Positions 51,064 to 60,091 are shown, counted from the stretch's first letter. The stretch is DNA of 64,000 nucleotides from Streptomyces griseus (GCF_001715295.1 NZ_MDKB01000005.1:125645-189644), one strand, 5' to 3'. Notes: generated by a model from the letters alone, not told the origin. Translations and numbers: made by a program.

Positions 51064-51885
51064 TCACCCGGGCGGCAGCGGAGCCCCGCCCGCCGGGCGC
51101 CCGGGCAGGAAGCGCACCCAGGGCCGCCCGTCGGCCCCGTCCGGCGTCACCACCGCCCGCACGCCGTACACCTCGCGGACGAGTTTCTCGGTGATCACCT
51201 CGGAGGGCGTGCCGGCCGCCACCACCCGGCCCTCCGCCAGAACGGTGACCCGGTCGCAGAACATCGCGGCCAGGTTGAGGTCGTGGAGCGCGATCACCGC
51301 GGTCACGGGCAGCGCGGCGACCAGGGAGAGCAGCTCCAGCTGGTGCTGGATGTCCAGGTGGTTCGTCGGCTCGTCCAGCAGGAGTTCGCGCGGCTGCTGG
51401 GCGAGGGCGCGCGCGATCTGCACGCGCTGGCGTTCGCCTCCCGACAGGGTGTGCCAGGACTGCGCGGACCTGTCGGTGAGCCCGGTGCGCTCCAGCGCCT
51501 CGCGTACGGCGTCCTCGTCCTCCTGGGCCGGGGCGGACCAGGCCCTGCGGTGCGGGATGCGGCCGAGGCGTACGACGTCCAGGACGCTGAGCTCCACCTG
51601 GGTGACCGCGTGCTGGTCGACGACGGCGACCCGCCGGGCGACGGTACGGCGGCCGGTGTCGGCGAGGGTGCGGCCGTCGAGGGTGACGACGCCGGCGCCC
51701 GGGGCGAGGATGCCGGCCATCACGCGCAGCAGCGTGGACTTCCCGGAGCCGTTGGGGCCCAGGAGCCCGACCGTGGCCCCGGGCGGCGGTGCCATGCTCA
51801 CGCCGTCCAGGACGATGCGGCCGCCCGCCTCCCGGCTCACGCGCGCGGCCCGCAGCCCCTGGCTCCGGCCCGGGGTGCCCGTCAT
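51064..51885 (-). CDS. btuD: ABC transporter ATPase, cobalamin/iron-complex type (BtuD-like)
   Basis: 273 residues. Walker A LGPNGSGKSTLLRVM, Q-loop VVDQHAVTQ, signature LSGGERQRVQIARALAQQP, Walker B LLLDEPTNHLD, switch His in VIALHDLNLAAM. Family FepC/BtuD. ATG 51885 overlaps the permease stop (ATGA). The cobalamin riboswitch upstream of the operon points to corrinoid rather than siderophore uptake. Ends 93 bases from the convergent PRC protein. Confidence 0.9.
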   Translation of the reverse strand: MTGTPGRSQGLRAARVSREAGGRIVLDGVSMAPPPGATVGLLGPNGSGKSTLLRVMAGILAPGAGVVTLDGRTLADTGRRTVARRVAVVDQHAVTQVELSVLDVVRLGRIPHRRAWSAPAQEDEDAVREALERTGLTDRSAQSWHTLSGGERQRVQIARALAQQPRELLLDEPTNHLDIQHQLELLSLVAALPVTAVIALHDLNLAAMFCDRVTVLAEGRVVAAGTPSEVITEKLVREVYGVRAVVTPDGADGRPWVRFLPGRPAGGAPLPPG

Positions 51886-53093
51886 GTGGCTCTCCGGGTG
51901 CGGTGGAGGACTGCGACGAAAGCCGGGACCCCGATGAGGGCGGTGACCACCCCGACCGGCACCTCCTGCGGATCCAGGACGGTCCGGGCCAGGGTGTCCA
52001 CCCAGACCAGGAAGACGGCACCGGCGAGCGCGGTGACGGGCAGCAGGCGCCGGTGCCCCGAACCGGTCAGTGCGCGGGCCGCGTGCGGCAGGACCAGGCC
52101 CACGAAGCCGATGGCGCCCGCCGAACTGACGAGCGCGGCGGTGAGCAGCGCCGTCGTGCACAGCAGCAGGACCCGGGTACGGGTCACGTGGACACCCAGC
52201 GCGGCGGCCGCGTCCTGGCCGAACGCGAAGGCGTCGAGCGTACGGGCGTGCCCGAGGCAGACCAGGAGCGTCACGGCGAGGACCGCGGAGCAGGCCCACA
52301 CATCGCTCCACCCCACCCCGCTGAGGGAGCCGAGCAGCCAGAACAGGACGCCCCGGGTCTGCTCGGCGTCGGCCGCGGTCATGACGACGAAGGAGGTGAG
52401 CGCGGAGAAGAGCTGCATGGCCGCCACCCCGGCGAGGACGACCCGGTCGGTGGTCCCGCCGAGCGTGTGGCTGAGCAGCAGGACCAGGGCGAACGAGCAG
52501 AGGGCCCCGGCGAAGGCCCCGGCCTGGACGGACACCGCGCCGCCGCCCGCACCGAGGACGACGACCGCGACCGCGCCGGTGGACGCCCCGGAGGAGACGC
52601 CGAGGACGAAGGGGTCGGCGAGCGGGTTGCGCAGCAGGGACTGCATCACGGTGCCGCACACCGCGAGTCCGGCCCCGCACACCGCCGCGAGGAGGGTGCG
52701 GGGCATGCGCAGGTTCCAGATGATGCCGTCCCTGATCGGGGACAGCCGTGAGTCGCCGGCCCCCAGATGGGCGGCCACCGCGGACCAGACGTCCGGTACG
52801 GAGATCCGGGCGGGCCCGACGGTGACGGCGGCCGCGACCGACAGGACCAGCAGGACGGCCCCGCCGCTCCACAGGAGACCGCCCCGCAGGACCCGGACAC
52901 CCGGCGTACGGCTGCCGGGCACGGGAGCCGGGCGGGACGCGCGGGCGTCAGGTGCGGGCGTACGGGCGGCAGGTGCGGGCGTACGGGCGGCAGGGACGGA
53001 CGCAGTGCCGGCCCCACGCGGGGCGGGGGTGCTCGCGTGGCGGGCGGGGCCCGGCTCCCCGCCCGGGTCCGGGGCCCGTTCGGTCTCCGTCAC
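51882..53093 (-). CDS. btuC: ABC transporter permease, FecCD/BtuC family
   Basis: 403 residues, GTG 53093 overlapping the btuF stop (GTGA). About ten membrane helices beginning near residue 75. Conserved pieces: LRMPRTLLAAVCGAGLAVCG, MQSLLRNPLADPFVLGVSSG, ASTGA, and GAIGFVGLVLPHAARAL (contact with ATPase), RLLPVTALAGAVFLVWVD. An unusual Pro/Ala/Thr-rich N-terminal extension of about 65 residues contains a tandem repeat (PAARTPA twice). Forms the membrane channel with BtuD and BtuF. Confidence 0.9.
   Translation of the reverse strand: MTETERAPDPGGEPGPARHASTPAPRGAGTASVPAARTPAPAARTPAPDARASRPAPVPGSRTPGVRVLRGGLLWSGGAVLLVLSVAAAVTVGPARISVPDVWSAVAAHLGAGDSRLSPIRDGIIWNLRMPRTLLAAVCGAGLAVCGTVMQSLLRNPLADPFVLGVSSGASTGAVAVVVLGAGGGAVSVQAGAFAGALCSFALVLLLSHTLGGTTDRVVLAGVAAMQLFSALTSFVVMTAADAEQTRGVLFWLLGSLSGVGWSDVWACSAVLAVTLLVCLGHARTLDAFAFGQDAAAALGVHVTRTRVLLLCTTALLTAALVSSAGAIGFVGLVLPHAARALTGSGHRRLLPVTALAGAVFLVWVDTLARTVLDPQEVPVGVVTALIGVPAFVAVLHRTRRAT
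52949..52990. repeat. Perfect 21-bp tandem repeat in the btuC 5' end
   Basis: Two exact head-to-tail copies (52949-52969, 52970-52990) plus the start of a third, encoding repeated PAARTPA in the N-terminal extension of the permease. In-frame length change would not break the gene. Confidence 0.85.
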
Positions 53094-54160
53094 CCCGCGA
53101 GCCCGAAGGAGCGCAGGCCGGCGGCGACGCGCTCCACACCCTCGACGGTCCGGACGGTCGGGTTCATGGCCTGGCCGCTGAGGAGGACGTACCGCTTGTG
53201 CCGCACCGCGTCCATGTTCTTCGTGGCGGGGTTGGACTCCAGGAACCGGATCTTCTGCTCGGCGCTCTCCGCGCTCTGCGCGCGGCGGGTGAGGTCGCCG
53301 ATGACCAGGACGTCGGGGTTCCGGTCGGCGACGGTCTCCCAGTTGATCCGGGGCCACTCCTCGTGGGTGTCGTCGAAGACGTTCTTCGCCCCGAGTTCCC
53401 CGGTGATGATGCCGGGCGCTCCGCAGCACCCGGCGAGGTAGGGGGCGTCGGAGTCGGAGAACCAGTAGAGCAGCGTGGTGTGGGAGGCGTCGATGCCGGC
53501 GGTCGCCGTCCGGACCCGCTCGCGGAGGCCGGCGACGAGCTCGTCGCCCCGCTCCTTCACCCCGAACACCCGGGCCAGGTCGTGCACTTCGGCGTAGACG
53601 CTCTCCATGGTCAGGGGCTTCGTACGGGAGCCGTCACCACTGCCGCTGTTGTCCTTGGCCGTGCAGTCCGCGGGCGAGACGTACGTCGGTACTCCGAGTT
53701 CCTCGAACTGTGCGCGGGGCGCGACGCCTCCGGTGGCGAGCGTCGACTCGAAGGAGGCGCTGACGAAATCGGGTTCCGTGTCCAGGACCTTCTCGGAGGA
53801 GGGCCGGTTCTCCGCGATGCGGGGCACCTTCGCGTCGGCCTTCTCCAGACCCTTCATCACCGGGTCGGTCCAGGTGGAGGTACCGGCCAGCCGGTCACCG
53901 AGCCCGAGGGAGAGCAGGATCTCCGTCGATCCCTGGTCCAGGGAGACGGCCCTGCTCGGCGCCCTGTCGACCGTCACCGTCCGGCCGCAGTTCCTCAGTG
54001 TCACCGGATAACCGGCGCCGCTGTCCCGGCCGGCCCCGTCGGGCGCCCCGCCGCTGCCGCCGCAGGCGGTCAGCAGGACGAGTCCGGCGGTGGACAGGGC
54101 GGTTCGGCGTACGGTGCGGGATATGGGCGGCACGGAGTCCCTCTGCGTCTCGGGGCTCAT
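53090..54160 (-). CDS. btuF: Substrate-binding lipoprotein, FecB/BtuF type
   Basis: 356 residues. Lipoprotein signal with lipobox LTAC at residues 30-33 (VLLTACGGSGG). The TroA/FecB fold shows VDRAPSRAVSLDQGSTEILL, LGLGDRLAGTSTWTD, YLAGCCGAPGIITGELGAKN, and RNPDVLVIGDLTRR. Captures the corrinoid outside the membrane and delivers it to BtuC. First gene of btuFCD, directly behind the cobalamin riboswitch, which is strong support for a vitamin B12 type ligand. Confidence 0.88.
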   Translation of the reverse strand: MSPETQRDSVPPISRTVRRTALSTAGLVLLTACGGSGGAPDGAGRDSGAGYPVTLRNCGRTVTVDRAPSRAVSLDQGSTEILLSLGLGDRLAGTSTWTDPVMKGLEKADAKVPRIAENRPSSEKVLDTEPDFVSASFESTLATGGVAPRAQFEELGVPTYVSPADCTAKDNSGSGDGSRTKPLTMESVYAEVHDLARVFGVKERGDELVAGLRERVRTATAGIDASHTTLLYWFSDSDAPYLAGCCGAPGIITGELGAKNVFDDTHEEWPRINWETVADRNPDVLVIGDLTRRAQSAESAEQKIRFLESNPATKNMDAVRHKRYVLLSGQAMNPTVRTVEGVERVAAGLRSFGLAG

Positions 54161-54200
54161 GCGCGGAGCCCGTACGGAGTCCGCCCCCGGTCGGGGGACG

Positions 54201-54370
54201 GGTGCCAGCAGGTCTTCGGACTCGGGTTCGTCCGGACGGGGCGCCTTCCCGGGGCACCCGAGGGTGTCCCAGTGGCCGTGGCCCCGCCCGTCCCCCTCAC
54301 CGCTGCGCGTCAGCTCCGGATTCGCACCGGATTCCCTGACTCCACGTGGAGTTCGACTGGCGCCTGCAAG
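54201..54370 (-). promoter_or_regulatory. Cobalamin riboswitch
   Basis: Read on the minus strand the region holds the core GGGAATCCGGTGCGAATCC (centred near 54325), then GAGCTGACGCGCAGCGGTGA, the GCCACTGGG segment, GGGAAGGCG, and the B12-box GAGTCCGAAGACCTGCTGGC at its 3' end (near 54205-54224). P1 arms GGCGCCAG and CTGGCACC fit around 54355-54363 and 54202-54209. A CCCCCG/CGGGGG stem lies immediately after (54184-54197) and may be part of the expression platform. It should shut off btuFCD when adenosylcobalamin is plentiful. Confidence 0.93.
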
Positions 54371-54450
54371 CTATCACGCGGCTCGGCGGCCCCGGTGGCC
54401 CTGCGGCCGGTACGACGGGGAGGCTTCCCGTCGTACCGGCCGTCCGCCGG

Positions 54451-54645
54451 TCACCGCTCGGGGCGAACCGATTCGCCGGTGGCCGTCCTCGGCCTCCGGT
54501 ACCGGCGGGCGAGGACGTGGACCGTGCCCCAGTACGCCAGCAGGAGGGCCCGCAGGCCGAGGATCTCCAGGGACTCGCGTACGGCACGGCACGGTCCGCA
54601 GCCGCCGGCACCCGGTCGTGCACGCGTGCCCCGCGCGGCGTTCAC
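54451..54645 (-). CDS. Small coupled open reading frame, unrecognised
   Basis: 64 codons beginning with GTG 54645, which overlaps the acyl-CoA oxidase stop (GTGA). One hydrophobic segment in the middle (LEILGLRALLLAYWGTVHVL) followed by a basic tail (ARRYRRPR); upstream CGPC could bind a metal. The overlap argues that it is translated. No family is recognised; it might be a small membrane partner. It could also be chance in this GC-rich context. Confidence 0.5.
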   Translation of the reverse strand: MNAARGTRARPGAGGCGPCRAVRESLEILGLRALLLAYWGTVHVLARRYRRPRTATGESVRPER

Positions 54646-56522
54646 CGGGCTCCCTGCGGGGAGCCGGCCGGACGATCGTGCCAGGGGGCCTCGGGGTCGT
54701 CGTAGGCGTCGGCGTAACCCGGCCCGGCGATCGGCCAGTCGGCGAGCAGTTCGGCGGGCAGTGCGAAGGAGTCGGCCAGTTCACGGGCGTGCGCGGCGAC
54801 CGACGTGATCAGTTCCTCGGTGATCTCGGGCAGGGCGTCGACCTGATCGCGGGTCAGCAGTCCGGCGGCCAGCAGGTCGCCGCTGTTGCGGGCCACCCAC
54901 TCGACGGCGAACAGCCGTTCCAGCTCCGCCAGCCGCTCCCGGGCGGCTCCTTCGGGGAGAGTGGCACGGGCTTCGGCGTACGCCGCGGCGGCTTCCCGGT
55001 ACGCGCGGGCCTCGACCGCGCGCAGGGCGGGACCGGCGGCCGCGTTCCACCGCTCGAGCCGGTCGGCGCCGGTGGCCCGCAACATGCGCCGTTCGGCCCG
55101 GCCGTACCAGATGTCCTCCACCGCGGCACACAGCGCCCCGAGGAAGCGCGGGTCGGCCAGGTCGCCGGGGCCGCGAGGGGCGTCCGGGCCGGGACCGGGC
55201 CGCCGGGCGCCCGGCGGCCCGTCGGCCGCGGCGCCTGCCAGGAGCATGTCGGCCGCGGCCTTGGCGTACAGGGCGATGTTGTCGCCCTCGGCCGTGATGG
55301 CGCCCTCCACGCCCGTGACGAGCTCCGTCATGCCGTTGTTCTCCAACAGCGCCTGGGCGCCGCAGCGTTCGCGGCACTGGACGATGACGGAACGGGCCTG
55401 CCAGGTGATCCATCCCTTGGCGACGGCGACCAGCCGCTCCGCCTCCTCCCTGCCCTCCTCGTCGCAGCCCTCCCACCGGTCGAGCACCCGGCGGTGGAGC
55501 AGGCTCATGGCGAAGACCGTCGCCATGGCCGAGGCGAGGGGCCCGTGATGGGTGCGGTGGGCGTTGACCGGCACGGGGCCCGTGCCCCGGGAGCCGGAGA
55601 TCACCCGGTGATCGCCGTAGCGGACGGCGACCGCGAGGGTCGCGCGGGCCGTACCCGCCGCGCAGGCGCTCATGGAGACCCTGCCGGAGGTGACCCTGCC
55701 GATGGAGGTCAGGAAGCGGCTCCGCAGCCCGGCCGGGGAGGTGGTGAGACTCTCCGCCGGGCCGTCCTCCTCGGGCGTCTCCAGCAGCGCGTCCCGAGCC
55801 ACGAACAGGTGGTCGAAGGAGGTGAGGCAGTGGTCCACCGGGCTGCCCATCCTGGCGGGCAGCCGGCGGATCCGTACGCCGGGCAGGGCCTGGTGGTCGT
55901 CGGTGAGCGGGACCAGGAAGAGGCGGACCCCGTGGTCCGTGCCGTCGGCCGTCAGCCGGGCCGCGACCAGTCCGGACTTGGGCCCGCCCGCCGGACTGGT
56001 GTTGGGCATGAACTTCTGCGCCCCGGCGTGCGGGGTGTGCAGGACGAAGCCGTCCCGGGCCCGGTCGTACGTCGCGGTGGTCTCCATGGCCGCGGCGTCG
56101 TTCCCGTGCGCCACCTCCGTGCAGAGGTAGGTCCCGATCCGGCGCACGGCCAGGTAGTCCGACAGGTCGCGGCGGGCCGCGTCGTGGTCCAGGAGGCTCC
56201 CGAGGAAGAGGTTGTAGTGGATGCCCGCGACGGTGGTGAGTGCGGGGTCGACCGCTCCGAGCCATTCGTGCAGGGCGGCCAGGCCCCGGGGGTCGGCGGC
56301 GAGGCGGGCTCCGCTGTCGATCGACCGGTTGAGGATCCGCAGTCGTTCATAGGCGAGATCCAGCCTCTCCTCGGGGGTGCCACCGGCGGGGCGGCGGAAC
56401 GGTTCTGTGCTGATCAGCCGCTGCCAGAAGCCGTGTTCGGAGGCGAATTCCGGCCCCAGGAGGACGCCGGTCAGCTGTTCGGCGGTGGACGGTGGGACGG
56501 TGTCGGTAAGGGTCACGGTCAT
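54642..56522 (-). CDS. Acyl-CoA oxidase/dehydrogenase family protein
   Basis: 626 residues. Acyl-CoA oxidase layout: N-terminal helical domain with FWQRLISTEPFRR, middle beta domain (TEVAHGNDAAAMETTATYDR, GFVLHTPHAGAQKFMPNTSP), C-terminal helical domains with GRVSMSACAAGTARATLAVA and the Glu of VEGAITAEGDNIAL. It would oxidise acyl-CoA at C2-C3 using FAD and O2. Similar enzymes occur both in beta-oxidation and in specialised metabolism; nothing else here forms a pathway. The insertion of Pro/Gly at about 430-450 (RRPGPGPDAPRGPG) is a linker. Confidence 0.88.
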   Translation of the reverse strand: MTVTLTDTVPPSTAEQLTGVLLGPEFASEHGFWQRLISTEPFRRPAGGTPEERLDLAYERLRILNRSIDSGARLAADPRGLAALHEWLGAVDPALTTVAGIHYNLFLGSLLDHDAARRDLSDYLAVRRIGTYLCTEVAHGNDAAAMETTATYDRARDGFVLHTPHAGAQKFMPNTSPAGGPKSGLVAARLTADGTDHGVRLFLVPLTDDHQALPGVRIRRLPARMGSPVDHCLTSFDHLFVARDALLETPEEDGPAESLTTSPAGLRSRFLTSIGRVTSGRVSMSACAAGTARATLAVAVRYGDHRVISGSRGTGPVPVNAHRTHHGPLASAMATVFAMSLLHRRVLDRWEGCDEEGREEAERLVAVAKGWITWQARSVIVQCRERCGAQALLENNGMTELVTGVEGAITAEGDNIALYAKAAADMLLAGAAADGPPGARRPGPGPDAPRGPGDLADPRFLGALCAAVEDIWYGRAERRMLRATGADRLERWNAAAGPALRAVEARAYREAAAAYAEARATLPEGAARERLAELERLFAVEWVARNSGDLLAAGLLTRDQVDALPEITEELITSVAAHARELADSFALPAELLADWPIAGPGYADAYDDPEAPWHDRPAGSPQGAR

Positions 56523-56558
56523 ACAGAACTGAACGACCGGACGGGGAGGAGGACACCC

Positions 56559-57506
56559 TCACCGTTCCGGGACAGGCGCGCTGGTCAGCGCTGCGGCGAG
56601 CTCCTTCTCGTCGGGGGGCAGGGCGCCGGCCCGGCCGACGGTCACACCGGACGACGCCACCGCGTGGCGCAGCACGTCCCCGACGGTGCTCGCGTCGAGG
56701 GAGCGCAGGCGCGCGCGGCCCTGTTCGCCTAGCAGACCGTACGAGGCGAGGGCGTGCAGCGCGCCCGACATGAACGCGTCTCCCGCCCCCACGGTGTCCA
56801 CCACCGGGACGTCGGCCGCACCGGCGCTCACCGTCGCGCCGGGGAGGAACGCCGTCGCCCCGTCCGCTCCGCGCGTGACGAACACGGCGGCCGGACCGGC
56901 GCGCAGCCATCGCTCCGCCGCCTTCTCGGGGGCCTCGTCCGGGTACAGCCAGCGCAGGTCCTCGTCGCTGGCCTTGACGACGTCGCTGAGGGCCACGCAC
57001 CTCTCGGCCCGGCGTACGGCCTCGGTACGGTCCCCCATCAGGTCGGGCCGCACGTTGGGGTCGTAGCTGACGGTCGCGGCCGGGCGGAGCGCTTCGACGG
57101 TCTCCAGCACGGTGCCGGCCCCGGGCTCCACGGCCGTGGCGATGGAACCCGTATGAACGTGCTGGTGCGGCCCTCCGGTCGCCGCGGCGGCCAGGGTCCA
57201 GGTGATGTCGAAGGTGTACGTGGCTCCCCCGGCGTCGTCGAGGGTGACCGCGGCGGCCGGGGTGGGTGCGTCCGCGCCGTCGGTGCGCACCCTGACGCCG
57301 GCCGAGACGAGGTGATCCCTGATCAGCCGTCCGTTCGCGTCCGGGCCCAGCTGGGTGAGCAGCGTGATGTCGCGGCCCAGCCGCGCCAGGCCGTAGGCGA
57401 CGTTCGCGGGGCTCCCCCCGGGGTGGATCCGGTCGGCCGCGCCGGGGAGGCGGACGATGTCGGCCACGCATTCGCCGATGACCAGCAGGGCGAGTCTGTC
57501 GAGCAT
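56559..57506 (-). CDS. PfkB-family carbohydrate kinase (fructokinase-like)
   Basis: 315 residues, ATG with AGGAGA upstream. PfkB signature 1 is GGSPANVAYGLARLGRDITLL and signature 2 DTVGAGDAFMSGALHALAS with the catalytic Asp; YDPNVRPDLM and VKASDEDLRWL bind sugar and nucleotide. Resembles fructokinases, but ribokinase or other sugar kinases are possible. Followed by nothing coupled; the acyl-CoA oxidase begins 36 bases after its stop on the same strand. Confidence 0.9.
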   Translation of the reverse strand: MLDRLALLVIGECVADIVRLPGAADRIHPGGSPANVAYGLARLGRDITLLTQLGPDANGRLIRDHLVSAGVRVRTDGADAPTPAAAVTLDDAGGATYTFDITWTLAAAATGGPHQHVHTGSIATAVEPGAGTVLETVEALRPAATVSYDPNVRPDLMGDRTEAVRRAERCVALSDVVKASDEDLRWLYPDEAPEKAAERWLRAGPAAVFVTRGADGATAFLPGATVSAGAADVPVVDTVGAGDAFMSGALHALASYGLLGEQGRARLRSLDASTVGDVLRHAVASSGVTVGRAGALPPDEKELAAALTSAPVPER

Positions 57507-57628
57507 GGGGTGGGTCTCCTGGGAACGCCGGCGAAAGAGTCCGGCGGCTCACGCCGCCATGGCACACACTGCCGCCGATTCTGCCCCGTGGGGACGGGTC
57601 CCCGGAAGACCTCGCGTACCGTCCGCCG

Positions 57629-57892
57629 TCAGGAGGCGCCCTTGTCCCCTTCCTCCCCGTACCTCCGCTCGAACTTGGCGACCTGCCCCTCGGTGTCGAC
57701 CACCCGCGCCTTGCCGGTGAAGAACGGGTGGCTCTCGGCGGAGATCTCCACGTCGATCACGGGGTAGCTGTTGCCGTCGTCCCAGTCGATGGTCTGCTCA
57801 CTGGAGGCGGTGGACCGGGTCAGGAAGGCGTAGCCGGCGGAACGGTCCCGGAAGACCACGGGGCGGTACGACGGGTGCTTGTCCTTCTGCAT
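57629..57892 (-). CDS. rpmE2: Ribosomal protein bL31, zinc-independent type B
   Basis: 87 residues: HPSYRPVVFRDRSAGYAFLT, SHPFFTGKARVVDTEGQVAK and RRYGEE. It lacks the CxxC pair of zinc-binding L31, so it is the alternate paralogue used when zinc is short, freeing the zinc of the other form. In Streptomyces such genes are usually Zur controlled; I see no convincing Zur box in the 100 bases upstream. Ribosome binding site AGGAG present. Confidence 0.93.
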   Translation of the reverse strand: MQKDKHPSYRPVVFRDRSAGYAFLTRSTASSEQTIDWDDGNSYPVIDVEISAESHPFFTGKARVVDTEGQVAKFERRYGEEGDKGAS

Positions 57893-57992
57893 GGCTGCTC
57901 CTGGAGGTACGGGGATCTCACGTCCCGGCTTCGGGCCAGCCTCGCGAACGCCGGGGACCGCCGCGATCCGGCACGTCCGTACGGAGCAGTGG

Positions 57993-59375
57993 TCACCCGG
58001 GCACCCCGCCGCCGTGGCCGGTGGCTCCCGTGGCCACCGGAGCCGCCGGGCCGGCCGCCGCCTGGATGCCGGGGGCCGGGGCGGTACGGCGGGTCCACAG
58101 GGCCGCTCCCGCGAGCAGCGCCGCCGCGCCGAGCAGCCAGGGCAGCGGGCCGGCGGGCAGCGCGCCGATGAGCAGTCCGCCGGTCGCCGCGACGAGTTGC
58201 AGGGCGAGGGACTGGACGGACAGCGCGGTGGCGCGGCCCGCGGAGTCGACGCGGCGGTGCAGCAGGTCGTTCTCGCTGGGGCCCGCGGCGCCGAGTCCCA
58301 GGTGGACCAGGGCGTAGCCGGTGGCCGCCGCGGTGAGGGCGGGCGCGCCGGTGGAGAACACGGTGACGGCGAGGAGCAGCAGGCCGGTGCCGCCGGTCGC
58401 GAGGCCGGCCAGGACCGCGCGCTCGCTGCTCCCCGCGAGCCGGGCGAGGAGCGGCGCAGCGTGGCTGCCGAGCGCCGAGCAGACGAAGCCGGCGGTGGCC
58501 AGGCCCGCGAACAGCACAGCGCCGGACTCCGGGGTGCCCGCCAGTCCGGCGGCACGACCGGGGCTGAGCAGTTCGACGGCCGCGAGTGCCGTCCCCGCGG
58601 CGGCGGCGGTCAGCAGGATGCGGCGGATCAGGGTGTCCCGGGCGCCCAGGCGCATCCCCGCGCCGATGGCCCCCGGGACACCCCTCAGGACGCCGCGCAG
58701 CGTGGCGGTCGGACGGGGCGGTTCACGCAGCGCCGCCAGGACGTGGACGACGAAGGCGATCTCGACGAGAACGCCGACGAGCACGGGGACGGAGAGCGGA
58801 AGGACCAGTTCGGCGGTGTACGCACCCAGCCGGGCGGCCGTGTCCGGGCCGAGGCCCAGCAGCCACGGCAGCGCGCCCCCGGCCAGCGTGCCGAGGGCGA
58901 GCGCCGCCGCCTGGGCGGCGCTGCCGCGCGCCAGTCCCGTACGGAGGTCGGCGTCGGGACCGGAGTGCGCCTGCACCGTGTCGACGTACCAGGCTTCGGC
59001 CGGTCCGCTGGAGAGCGCGCGGGCCGCGCCCATGAGCGCCATGCCGAGGGCGAGGACCCATGCGGTCGTACCCAGCCCGATGAGCAGGAGGGCGCCCACG
59101 TCGACGACGCCGGCGCAGGCCAGGACGGTGCGCCGCCCGATGACGTCGGAGAGGCCTCCGGTGGGGAGTTCCAGCGCGGCGGCGGTCAGCGAGTGCGCGG
59201 CCAGGACCGCGGCGACGGCGGTGAGGCCCAGGCCGCGTTCGGTGAAGAGCAGCACCATGGGGGCCATGGTCAGACCGACGGGGAGCCAGAAGAGGAACGA
59301 CGCGGCCACGAAGCGGCGGCGCGCGGCGCGTTCCCCGAGCCCGCCGGAGAGTGCGGCCCGGGGCGGCGGCGTCAC
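57993..59375 (-). CDS. MFS transporter
   Basis: 460 residues, GTG 59375 overlapping the stop of the HTH regulator (GTGA). About twelve membrane segments; motif A-like ELPTGGLSDVIGRRTVL after helix 2 and a mid loop VVHVLAALREPPRPTATLRG. Likely a drug or small-molecule exporter. The C terminus is Ala/Gly/Pro-rich. Translationally coupled to its probable regulator. Confidence 0.87.
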   Translation of the reverse strand: MTPPPRAALSGGLGERAARRRFVAASFLFWLPVGLTMAPMVLLFTERGLGLTAVAAVLAAHSLTAAALELPTGGLSDVIGRRTVLACAGVVDVGALLLIGLGTTAWVLALGMALMGAARALSSGPAEAWYVDTVQAHSGPDADLRTGLARGSAAQAAALALGTLAGGALPWLLGLGPDTAARLGAYTAELVLPLSVPVLVGVLVEIAFVVHVLAALREPPRPTATLRGVLRGVPGAIGAGMRLGARDTLIRRILLTAAAAGTALAAVELLSPGRAAGLAGTPESGAVLFAGLATAGFVCSALGSHAAPLLARLAGSSERAVLAGLATGGTGLLLLAVTVFSTGAPALTAAATGYALVHLGLGAAGPSENDLLHRRVDSAGRATALSVQSLALQLVAATGGLLIGALPAGPLPWLLGAAALLAGAALWTRRTAPAPGIQAAAGPAAPVATGATGHGGGVPG

Positions 59376-60091
59376 CGGCCGCCCTCGTCCGATGCGGCGG
59401 GGCCACCCTCGGCACGGGCACCCGCCACGGCCTCGGGCAGGTCGGGGCCGGCCGCGGTGGGGCCGCCCGCACGGGCGTCAGGTGCGGCCGCGTCAGCGAC
59501 GGGTGGGGTGCCCGGGGCGAGCGGGAGCCCGGCGAGGAGCACCACGACCTGTTCGGCCCGGGGGTCGTCCGCGTCCCGCGCGGTGAGCTCGGCTGTCTTG
59601 GCGCGGAACGTCTCCCGGAGTTCAGCGAGGGATTCCGGGGTCAGCCGGGGCATCAGGTCGTCGATGCCGGAGTGCGCCTGCCACTCCTCGCCGAGGCGGC
59701 CCTGCGCGACGTCGTCCTCGTGCTGGGCCACGGTGGCCAGCAGGTGCTCGGTCTGCCGGCGTCTGCTCACCTCGAGGGCTGCGCGGCCCCCTGGCGCGGC
59801 GTACATCGCCGCGTTGCTCCACGAGGTGACGGAGTGGACGGGCTTCCAGCGGCGCTCGCGCCCGTCGCGGTGCTCGGCCTCCGCGACGAAGGCGTACTTG
59901 GCGAGTACCCGCAGGTGGTAACTGGTGGAGGCCGACGACTCCCCCGTCCTGACGGCCAGTTCGCTCGCGGTGGCCGGGCCGTGCTGCCGCAGGAGTCCGA
60001 GCAGCGTCAGCCGCAGCGGGTGGGTGAGCGCCTTCAGGGCCGCCGAGTCCTGCTCGGGGTCGAGTACACGCGATGACGGGTCGCTGTCCAT
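59372..60091 (-). CDS. ArsR-like winged-helix regulator
   Basis: 239 residues. Winged helix about 15-100: LKALTHPLRLTLLGLLRQHG then ATASELAVRTGESSASTSYH and LRVLAKYAFVAE. A middle helical part (LLATVAQHEDDVAQGRLGEE) and a Pro/Ala-rich tail follow; no metal-binding cysteines, so not a metal sensor. It controls the coupled MFS gene. A TAGGCT hexamer 6 nt before the ATG indicates a leaderless promoter overlapped by AT-rich palindromes. Confidence 0.88.
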   Translation of the reverse strand: MDSDPSSRVLDPEQDSAALKALTHPLRLTLLGLLRQHGPATASELAVRTGESSASTSYHLRVLAKYAFVAEAEHRDGRERRWKPVHSVTSWSNAAMYAAPGGRAALEVSRRRQTEHLLATVAQHEDDVAQGRLGEEWQAHSGIDDLMPRLTPESLAELRETFRAKTAELTARDADDPRAEQVVVLLAGLPLAPGTPPVADAAAPDARAGGPTAAGPDLPEAVAGARAEGGPAASDEGGR

